NCBI RefSeq assembly: GCF_030272615.1
Contig: NC_081406.1
Span: 471,564,400 to 471,628,399, forward strand
DNA from: Cryptomeria japonica
Lineage: Eukaryota > Streptophyta > Pinopsida > Cupressales > Cupressaceae
Direction of reading: 5' to 3'
DNA: 64,000 nucleotides
Part shown: positions 54,842 to 64,000 of the stretch, piece by piece
Layout of the letters: the number at the start of each line of letters is the position of its first letter
How positions within the stretch are numbered: position 1 is the stretch's first letter
Notes under the pieces: generated by a model
What the model was told of the DNA's origin: nothing
What the model saw: the letters and a program-made list of their open reading frames with translations, nothing else
Database searches by the model: none
Translations under genes and position numbers: made by a program

Positions 54842-56660
54842 TGTAGTACCCCTTCCCTGATTTGACTCTTTTAAACCAAGTTTGACCTTGGTTGACTTTT
54901 TCAATAGATTTTAGTGGATGCATTTGATTGTAATATTTTATTCAGACAATACACTATGATGTGTTATGCTTTGATTTAAGTTTCAGTGTATGCTATTTAC
55001 AAATTATTCTCTTAATGATGGTCAAATGTTATTATATTGGAATACTGACATGGACTAACACATTTACTTTATGCGTGAGTTATGTTATAGTCATGTTTCA
55101 TGTTTGTAAGTGTATGGGGCATGAGGAGATAATTTTCCTTCACTCATTTCGGTGAGACAAGGAACATCATGATTCTCCTTCACTGGTGTGTCTACTATGT
55201 TTGTATATATATGCATGCATGGATCGTTGATGCAGGAAATTGTAGGTACATGTACCGTGTAGGTATGAGGTATCATCTCCACCTGGCTTCACAGGTCTGA
55301 GCATGCCTTATTGATCGGAGGAGATAGTTGTAAGGCCCTACTCGTACCCTTAGCCATGCTCAATAGTGAGCATTGTTAGTCGCCGTCAGTTTCCTATGTC
55401 TAATATGCAGGTCATGAGTTTATCTGGTTTTCTTGAGTGGCGTGTTATGCGTTTGTGAAATTAACTATTAAATCTTAAAGCATTTAATTAGTTAAATGTG
55501 TTTATTACGCATTCATAAATAAAAGGGGATTAAATTAAATAGGACCCCTTTGTGTGATTAATCAATAAATCAAATTGTTTAATTCATATTCTAGAAAGTT
55601 GGATTAAATGTTATTTTCAAAACTGTGAATTAAATCACTTGGATGCATTTTGGAAAAAAGTTTAATAGAAATTGGAGAAAAAAAAAAAAACTTCCCTCAT
55701 TGACTTTTGGTAATAGAATTTTTAATTTTTAATTTATTTGGAAAATGAATATTTGGAGAGCAAATACATTTTTGAATATTAACTTTTTTTTGGAAATGAT
55801 TTGATTTGGGTAAAAATAATTTTAACCTAAAATGGATTTTTAGGTCAAAATTTTCTTTATAACCTATATTTTTCATGAAATTGGGAGTTTTTTGGTTGGG
55901 ATGGAAATTTTTTTTGGGGCATCTTTGTTTGAAGAAATTCTTACAGATTGCAGGGTGGGCTCTTCTTAAAATTACTTCTAGGATTGCTTTTAGAGGTTGG
56001 TTTCTTGGTTAATTCTTTTGTTTTTGAAAAAAATTATTTGATTTGAAAGAAATCTGTGTGTGTGTTTTGAAAAATCATTTAAATTTGTGGAATAAGGAAG
56101 AGTAGCAATTAAATTTCGAATTTAGATCCTCCTTGATTTCATTTCCAATCTCCAAATCAATTTCTCATTTGTTCAAAATTGGTTTCAAATTAAAATTGGG
56201 TGTGGCTGTTCACAGTGAGTTTTGTTAAAAATTTCATGTGGATGCTTTCTAATTTTGTTATTAAACTGAGAATTGGTTTATGTATGGTAAGATTAGAGTG
56301 AGGAATGTTTGGATATTGTTAAAATTCACCCCTGTATGCTGGTAAATTTTTTGAGTTTTTATGTTTTTGGACTCACTGTTTAAAAAGAAAAGAATTTTTT
56401 TTCCCATTATACCTTGTATTGGGGGGTTTTGTTTAAAAAAAATAAAAATAGAAAAGTAAATTAAATTTTAGTGGTAAAAATTATTTAAACTAAAAAAAAA
56501 TTGAGTTCGCTGTGAATACTCGGAAAATTTTGTCTCTGTAGATGCATTGTTTTAAAATAAAATGTATATAATTTTTGTTTAAAAAAAATAAAATTATATT
56601 TTAATGTGGTAGTGGGGAGCCCGAAGGCTAGACCCCACCACCACATGGGGATCCCCATGA

Positions 56661-56768
56661 TTTGGGGAGCGCTGTCCCAAGTATGGGTAGCACTGTCTCC
56701 CATGTTTGGGGAGCGCTGTCCCAAGTATGGGCAACACTGTCTCCCATGCTTGGGAAGCACTCAACCCA
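56661..56768 (+). repeat. About 2.5 tandem copies of a 44-bp unit
   Basis: Units at 56661-56704 and 56705-56748 (TTTGGGGAGCGCTGTCCCAA...CTCCCATG) with a partial third. Each unit contains self-complementary TTGGGGAGCGCTGTCCCAA. Confidence 0.85.
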
Positions 56769-56877
56769 TATGGATGGGCCCCCCCACGTGAGCAACACCT
56801 TTAAGGTGCTTAAAAAAGGTTTTGAAATAAAGTTTTTATTTATTTATTATTTTTAATTATTTTATAAATTAATAAAT

Positions 56878-56939
56878 ATATTATATATATATATATATAA
56901 ATTAATAAATATATTAAATATATATATATATATATATAA
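56878..56939 (+). repeat. TA dinucleotide-rich microsatellite
   Basis: Two runs of (TA)n separated by AATTAATAAATATATTAAA. Confidence 0.9.
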
Positions 56940-58889
56940 TTTTTATTTTTATTTTTTAATTAGTGGTTTTAAAATATATCATTTTGGGAAATTTGAAAAT
57001 GTAAAATGGATATTTTAGAAATTAAAAAATATATATTATATGGAAATTTGGAAAATAATTTATTATTGGTGAAATTTGTAAATTAAATCATATGTATTTG
57101 GGAAATTTTGAAATTAGAAATTTAGAGAAAGATATAGTTGGATATTTAATGATTTTGTCATTTTAGTGAAATATTGATTTTGGACGAATAAATACCTATA
57201 TTAATTTATTTATTTTTATATGTATAGTTCATATGCATAAATGTATATTTCGGTGTTTAATTTATGGTGATTTTTCAAATGTAGTATTTTGAAAATTTAG
57301 ATTGATTAGAAAACTTTGGCCAAATTATATGTTAAACGAAATGGAAAAATAATGTCATTTTAAGTAGCAATAATGCGTGATTTCATTTACTATATTCGCA
57401 ATTGCTTTCAAAAATTGCGAGTCCTTGGATATATGTTTTAGCTGTTTTATGTGGTTGTTAACGTATTTGGTCATGTCTCTAGTCAGAGAATCGTCAGTTA
57501 GTTAATTGTGGGCAAGGGCTTGTTTGGCCAAGTGGTTTTCTATTGCTTTGAACTCCGTATACTATTTCTCGTGTATACCTTGGTTTTGGGAGTTCATCTG
57601 ATTTGTGGTTAAGTGTCATATGGGAGAGTGGCTTTCGAGTGGGGGACATGCCCAAAGTGGTAAGCAGGATAACCCATCGAAAGTTTGTCTAAGAAAGTGA
57701 TAACTTAATAATTTATTAGGGGGTTTGGTAGATGGAAACACTAAATAAGATAATTGTGCCTCGCTCATTGTTGAGTGCTAGTACAGACTCAGGATGCAGT
57801 GTGAAGGCCTGGAATGGAAAACCAACAACCTTGTCTTCACAAAGGGATGTGTTGGGTCCACATGAGACTTGGATGGGGCCGAAGGTTCAGGAGAGGTTAC
57901 CAGAGTAACCCACTGGATGAGGTTCGGGACCTATGGAGGCCTGCTAGGGTAGCCATACCAAGCTATGTGATGACACTCTTCCCTTATGTTCACTAGTGTG
58001 CAGTTTGTGTTGCTTTTGCTTGGAGCACTATTGTGGGAGTCATATCTGGTTGTTTATGCTTTTTGTGAGTACCTGATATTCATGTTAGATCATGTGATGC
58101 TTATGATGGTTTGCGAGGATTTAGTTTTGTTGGTGTTCTAGTTGCTCTCTTGTTTTAATCCATATCATATTTTAGATGGATCCTCTTTCTTCTTCTTGGA
58201 TCATTCATGTATCTCTTGGACCCTATGTGGTCATATGTATTATTTGATTTTGTATGCCTTGATGGCAGGATGTTATTGATGTGAACCTTATGCGTTTTTC
58301 ACCTTTTTCTTATAATAAAATGGTCTTGCACTTGAAGCAAACCTAGAGATGTAGCCCATTAGGGGTGAACTCCGATATCAATTGGTGTTGTATGGTGTAT
58401 GTGTTCATCTGGTTCCTTTTTATTTTGGATGTATGAATGGCATTATGGCTAAAATGTATAATGTAATTTAGATGATATTAATCTTATTGCATGTATGAAG
58501 TTATCAATCAGTTGCAGTAATATGGATTATGATGAATTTAGCTTAATGATGTAATGTAGCTAATGCCAGATGTATATATTCAATCATGCTAGTTAAATCT
58601 CTAATGGAATTTAATTTCTATGTCCTTGTGGTAATCATTTTATCATGAGTAGGTTTAATTATTCTCATTGTTAATTGGATTAATAAACCTTAATGTTCAT
58701 TGGATTAATCGAGTAATCTTCATTGGAAACCCTTTAGGTGTTTAAGTTAAGTCTTCCGCTTGTGCAAATGTTATCGCAATATTTAATTTATTGCATCTTT
58801 AAGTTCTTTAATGGTAAAAAAAAATTATTTGCACTCTTTTCGAGAGTTTTAGTCGAATCCTTTAGGGTTTCTTGGTAGAGCATTACATT

Positions 58890-58901
58890 TGGTATCAGAG
58901 C
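58890..58901 (+). other. Primer binding site of element E, tRNA-iMet
   Basis: TGGTATCAGAGC, an exact match to the standard Met-tRNA primer complement, begins two bases after the LTR end ATTACA. Confidence 0.88.
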
Positions 58902-61900
58902 CAAAGGTTGCAAACACTGGGATCTTTGGTGTAGCTTGTGCCCTTAGTTGGTGTTATGTGTATAGTCTTTATATTGTATGCTTGTCCTCTTATTGTATGC
59001 ATGTGGTTGAGGCATAGGATCTTGAAAATCTTGAGAACTCGTGCTCTGTTCTTTTTGCTTATTCTTTTGGAAAATCTTAATTGTGTGTAACATGTGTGTT
59101 CACACCTTGATTTCACCTTCTTGATGTTGGTGCTTATTGAGTGATTATATGTTCTTTGATTTCTTTTTAGATTTTTTGGTTTTCTATTACTCTTATTAAA
59201 AAAGAATCATATGTACCTCCCTAATTGATTTGTTGTATTCCCTAACCTAACCCATTGGGTTGGACAGTGTTTGTCTTGAATCTAAAAGTATGAAATATGC
59301 TTGTGTTATGATTATGATATGGCTTAGTGTCATGACCTTGAAGGACTTGTATGGTAGATGTTGAGTGCATATGATGTAGAGAATTGAATGCATATCATCC
59401 TTTCTCCTCTTTCTCTCTAGGATTTATAATGTTGCTATGTGTGTATTTATCACTTGTGTATGTTTTCTGATTGCGAGAGAATGATTGTGACTTCATGAAC
59501 CCTTGTGTGGGCCTAATGATTCTATTGCGCATTTGGATAATAATAGGGCTATGGTTTATAAAGATCATGATGGATATTGGGAGGAAATTATATGTTTTCA
59601 TAAAGGAATTCACCATGTGTATTGTAGGAGTAACATAATGAATTTCTATCTTAGGCACTGAGCGATAATGTACGTACAGTTGATATGTAAAACTAACTTG
59701 TTTGTAATAAGATGTGTAAAAGGGAACATGTTATAGTGGCTAGGAGGGAAGTGATGTGTTATCATTAAATATTTCATTATGTGTTTCATAATACCAACTC
59801 AAATGATGACCTATTTGAACAATGCAACTATGTACTTGCTTTTGGATATATATAACTAACTTAGGATGAATAGAAGGTGCAAATGAAACCCATGTTTGAT
59901 GTGCATGCATAATTATGTATTATTTAGATGATAGCTCCCATCCCACCTTCTTCTCGTACTTTGATTTTTAATAAAAGGTTGCAGATAACGATGTATTTCA
60001 TATTAAGTAGGAGTAGTGACTGTTTCACAAGAGGTCTTGCATGAAAGAAAAGATTGTCTGTCTTGATTTCATTTTTTGGAATATTAGGACATATAGTTGC
60101 ATCCATAATATTTGGCAATGTCATGATAGGCCATTTGGCATCCTTTTAAAATGACAGTGAAATGAAAATTGTACAATAAAGATGATAGACATATAGAGAG
60201 AAATTTAAGCATGCTTGTGTGATCTTGTTGATTTATGTGCATATGTATGAAATGGGTCGACTATCAAACTCTCTTCCTCTTCTCTCTACCTAGTTATAAG
60301 ATTCCTAGAAATGATACTAAATAATGCATTGATTTGAATAGAAGTATTTAATTGCTTGCCAATAAATATTATAGGGAAATAATAAGGAATGTTTGACCAA
60401 TTCTGCATTAAGAATCCAAAGTGTTACATCGCATATTAGGATATCATGAAAAGTATGTTTACAAGTAAGTGGAATAAGTTTTTTTGCATATATATTGTGA
60501 TTAGTCATATGATTTTGTCGCTTAACATATCATGTTAGAGAACAAGTATTGATTGAGATAGAAGCATGCATGGCATGTAGAATGTGTATAAAGCATGTGA
60601 AATTGTATTTTTGTGCTTTGGATTCATGTTGAAAGATGGAAGTCTTAATCTTCGTAAAGAAAATTTGCATGGTTAGTAATGTGAATATGAATGCTGAGTG
60701 GAATTAGTGAAAGATATAGAAATGGTGCTAATTCCTTATTTAATTTGAATTGTAAAGACTATGTTATTTAATGAAAATACTAGTAGAGTGGATAAATGGT
60801 GACAGATATAGCGCGTCCAAGTGTTATTTATTTTATTGCGAGTTTGGAAATCATTAAATGATTTGAAATTTATACTTAAGAGTTGCTTGAGAAGGGTAAT
60901 GTTAGGAATGTGATTACTTTATAATTTGATATCATGAAGAATGAGATTTATATAATGAGTGTATTCTCTGTTTGTGTGTAATGACATATTATTACCTCCC
61001 GACATATGTATGCCTACATAAAGGATAGTTAGATGAACTTTCATGTGTATATAAGATTACATTAATAAAGAAATATAGTTAGTGTAATAGCCTTAAATGT
61101 CTAAATTTTCACTCTCCATCGCACTCAGGACATGTGATCTTGGGTTTTGTGTGGCAGTTACTCCCTAAGGTGTGACTAGAGATGGTTACCTTGTTTTGAG
61201 TTTTGATTGCAACAATGTTTTAATTGTCTTTTGACTAGTGTTATGTGACTATGGGGCTAGCATTATAATTTGAGATTTATTATTATGTAATGACCTCTAA
61301 ATTCTCGTTTCCTTTTATTTTAATTATGACATTTGTCATGTTTTCAATTTTGTTGAATTTCAAAATTGCTGGTATCTTTCTTTATTTCATAGTGGATTTG
61401 GTATTTTTAATTTGGGATTGCTATCGCTTGAGGTGTCAGGTGGTCATTCTGAATGTTTGAATTAGATGGACCTAGTTATGTGATCAATGTTTAATCTATC
61501 ATGTTCACTTGAACCTCTGATAGTGTGTTAAGGGAGAACAACGTGGAGAATGGATTTAGGCATAACAAGGTAATCAATAGTGTTATATTAAATTAAGAAA
61601 ATTAAAAGTGTATTTCTATGATGAAACTCATTTGTAATCATTTGTATCAAAGATTTATTAGGTAGAAGTGTGCAATACACCTTGGATAATTGCGAATGAT
61701 TTGCAAACTCATTGCTTGACGAATGTAAATTATATTCACTTACTCTCTTAGAATGAGATTATAGTATGCTTAAATATTTGATGTTGTGGTGTTACCATTG
61801 TCTTAGCTTATATACCTTGAACCTTTATGCTTTCAATGTCTATACATTATGGACCTTTAAGGTAGTATGCTACCCTATTAAGGATGAATTTGTGTGCTTA

Positions 61901-62462
61901 ACCTTGAGTATGTTATGATGCCCTAGTAATGTAGGAAGGAAAATATATGTGTAAGATGATATATCAGATGTGAAATTATCATCATTATGATGAGTGTTGA
62001 TGTGAAATGAGTGTTTTTCATGTTTGGGTAGAGTAAGTTATGATGTTTGTACTATGTGATATATGCTTTGGATAAGAATTTTAGTAGATATTGTATGATT
62101 TATGCGAATACTTAATGAAATTATGGTTCCTAGTAGTTGAATAAATAATTGGCATGTGTAACCCAGATAGTGAAAGACGATGTGACTATTGTCATGCTTG
62201 TGTAGCGCATTGCTTTTTAGTAATTAAGGATTGTGCAAGAAAAAAATTGGTTGAAAACCTATTTGAGTTAGAAAAGGAATGAATTTTTGTTTGTTAAGAT
62301 GGTTGATCTGAATGTTGATTTCAGTACGTTAGTAGACTATTTTTGTAAATTACATCTTCCTAGAATATAGTCAAGATTTTGGTTTATATAATGTGAGTTC
62401 TATGACTTATTGTATCCCTGTGTTTCTAACCTAGCCTTGGGACTTCCAGGAGTAAGTTGAAC
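58902..62462 (+). other. Non-coding interior of element E
   Basis: 3.56 kb, AT-rich. The longest frames are under 90 codons and none shows retroelement motifs on either strand. It carries no recognisable gag, protease, integrase or RT, even decayed. Confidence 0.75.
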
Positions 62463-62477
62463 CCTAGGGGGGGGGGA
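62463..62477 (+). other. Polypurine tract of element E
   Basis: CCTAGGGGGGGGGGA ends at the base before the LTR start TGTATTACCCC. Confidence 0.75.
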
Positions 62478-63074
62478 TGTATTACCCCTTCTCTGATCGG
62501 TCTTTTAAACCAAGTTTTACTTTTTCAGTGGATTTTAGTGGATGCATTTGATTATAATATTTGATTCAGACAATACGCTATGATGTGTTATGCTTTGATT
62601 TAAGTTTCAGTGTATGCTGTTTATGCATTATTCTCTTAATGATGGTTAGATGTTATTATATTGGAATACTGACATGGACTGACACATTTATTTTATGTGT
62701 GAGTTGCGTTATATTCATGTTTCCTGTTGGTAAGTGTATGGTGCATGAGGAGATGATTTTCCTTCACTCATTCCGGTGAAATAGGGAACATCATGATTTT
62801 CCTTCACCGGCGTGTCTACCGTGTTTGTATATATATGCATGCATGGCTCGTTGATGCAGGAAATTGCAAGTATAGGTACTGTGTAGGTACGAGGTATCGT
62901 CTCCACCTGGCTTCATAGGTCTTAGCGTGCCTTATTGATCGAAGGAGATAGTTGTAAGGCCCTACTCTTACCCCTAGCCATGCTCAATAGTGAGAATTGT
63001 CAGTCGCCGTCAGTTTCCTATGTCTGGTATGTGGGTCATGAGTTTATTTGGTTATCTTGAGTCGCGTGTTATGC
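62478..63074 (+). repeat. 3' LTR of element E, first 597 bp
   Basis: Matches 54842-55456 with substitutions and a few indels up to GTGTTATGC, then similarity ends abruptly at 63075. Confidence 0.85.
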
Positions 63075-64000
63075 AGGGATAACTTTAAGAAATCACCCCC
63101 CGGGCAAAAGTGTAAAATCTTGGCAAGCCAGACATTATTTTTTGGGGGAAATTTTCATATTGATGGCGAAATATTTTTTCAAAATAGGGAAAAAAATTAT
63201 TTTGTATTGGCGATTTTTTTCTGGGGTACTAAAATTCCATAAATTTATGGTGAATAATACCTTGTTCAATGGGGAAAATATATATTGTAGGAGGTGAATA
63301 TTTTTCATTTAAAGGAACAAATATATAATTGTATGGGTGAAAATTTTTACTCTGAAGGAAAAATTATTTAAGTGTATTGGCGATTTTTATCCACCGCTTG
63401 AAAATTATTTAATTTGTTTGGCTAATATTTTGCTATTTATTGAAAAATATATATCTTATTGGCGATTTCATGAATTCATTGCCACTAATAGACAAGGCAC
63501 ATCACATCACATCACATCAGTACATCACATTGAGTATGGACTCTGCACGATGTATCGATAAGCATGACCTCTTTGACACGTGAAGGGTGACACGCACCTA
63601 AAATCCATCAATGATTTTAAACCGTTTGATGATCATAGATCAATGGATGAAGTTTTATTTCGGCCCAATTTTCTGAAGAGAACATAGTTCACCAGAAAGT
63701 GTCCGGAACATAATGTTGGTCATTTAATATATGTCTAGTCACTAACTGCAATCCACTCTATCCCCATGACTTCCAATGTTGTATTTTCTGACTTGGTACT
63801 GGTTTATAGCTTTTTCTAATTTCGCACACTAGTGCATTTATTGAAAAGATTTGCAGAGATATACAAAATATTTAAATTTTTTTAAAGGAATTAATACAAT
63901 TAGAGAAGTAATTATGACAATCAAGAGCTTCAACTATTTATATACGATCTTTGTTTCTCACAACTTCAATTAGCCTTTTCCATTTGGTAGATAAATCATC
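63075..64000. other. Unrecognised sequence interrupting the 3' LTR of element E
   Basis: Begins AGGGATAACTTTAAG and has no counterpart in the 5' LTR. TATTGGCGATTT-like motifs recur near 63207, 63379 and 63455, and a CACAT/CATCA simple repeat lies at 63497-63530. The right side is outside the window, so it could be a nested insertion or a recombination breakpoint. Confidence 0.5.

Larger units (their letters stand above)
54842..58887 (+). repeat. 5' LTR of element E, 4046 bp
   Basis: Starts TGTAGTACCCCTTCC and ends GGTAGAGCATTACA, just before the primer site. Its start is repeated at 62478, and its ends resemble the 5003-bp solo LTR (GGGCATTACA). Contains the 44-bp tandem repeats (56661-56768), TA-rich runs (56878-56939) and no convincing coding frame. 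Confidence 0.82.
54842..64000 (+). mobile_element. Element E: LARD-like non-coding LTR retrotransposon, right end outside window
   Basis: 5' LTR 54842-58887, Met-tRNA primer site 58890, interior of about 3.6 kb without gag or pol, G-rich polypurine tract ending 62477, 3' LTR from 62478. This is the structure of a large retrotransposon derivative that must be mobilised in trans. The first ~600 bp of the two LTRs are clearly the same sequence but differ by many substitutions and indels (for example GACCTTGGTTGAC only in the 5' copy), so the insertion is old. Confidence 0.8.

Noticed and set aside
58895-60508. Several 60-90 codon minus-strand ORFs in the interior of element E
   Set aside because: No motif, no conserved order, and the lengths are expected by chance in AT-rich DNA.
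1-64000. Host protein-coding gene, tRNA or rRNA
   Set aside because: I looked on both strands for non-transposon domains, tRNA-like arms and conserved rRNA segments and found none I could support.

Overview
The window is a gene-poor, repeat-saturated stretch of a large plant nuclear genome. Every recognisable coding region belongs to a transposable element: Ty3/gypsy of Tat type, Ty1/copia, a plant LINE and large non-coding LTR elements. I found no host gene, rRNA or tRNA. The density of old nested LTR elements, the 4-5 kb LTRs and the Plant Mobile Domain (PMD) genes carried by Tat-type elements suggest a gymnosperm, probably a conifer. That placement is an inference; nothing here proves it.

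Layout. (A) 1-~4664 is the 3' part of a Tat-like element with an antisense PMD gene and a 3' LTR. (B) 5233-21102 is a complete 15.9-kb Tat-like element: two ~1.4-kb LTRs, 5-bp target duplication AAAGC, tRNA-Lys-type primer site, gag, protease, a G-patch-like ORF, RT, RNase H and a second (archaeal-type) RNase H. It has no integrase, and it carries a second antisense PMD gene. B split an older minus-strand copia gag-pol, whose halves lie at 4665-5232 and 21103-21905. At 21906-26230 there is degenerate DNA with an unrecognised pseudogene split by an 1108-bp solo LTR (23864-24971). (C) 26236-38552 is a copia element (TSD ATTAT). Its 3' LTR was hit by (D) 33301-38207, a minus-strand copia element carrying only gag-protease (TSD GTCTT). 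At 39516-~41950 lies a decayed long LTR. At ~41953-53701 what looks like one minus-strand Tat-like LTR is broken by a 5003-bp solo LTR (42438-47440, TSD AATAG) and a LINE (~47640-53054). The LINE is itself split by a 464-bp solo LTR (TSD TATCT). (E) 54842-64000 is a LARD-like element with a 4046-bp LTR, a Met-tRNA primer site, a non-coding interior and a 3' LTR broken at 63075.

The most interesting system is in A and B. Both carry a PMD gene on the strand opposite to gag-pol. In both it appears to be spliced: a 75-bp first exon coding 25 residues with conserved ends, a GT donor, and a phase-0 junction to exon 2. In B the octamer TAGCGCAT recurs about 45 times in three arrays with a striking 21-bp period. 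Two arrays lie in the gag-pol leader and one in the PMD intron, each in sense relative to its own gene. A stem with apparent covariation between A and B lies between the PMD gene and the 3' LTR. The coding regions are mostly broken by stops, many of them readable as C-to-T or G-to-A transitions, so the elements are decayed copies.
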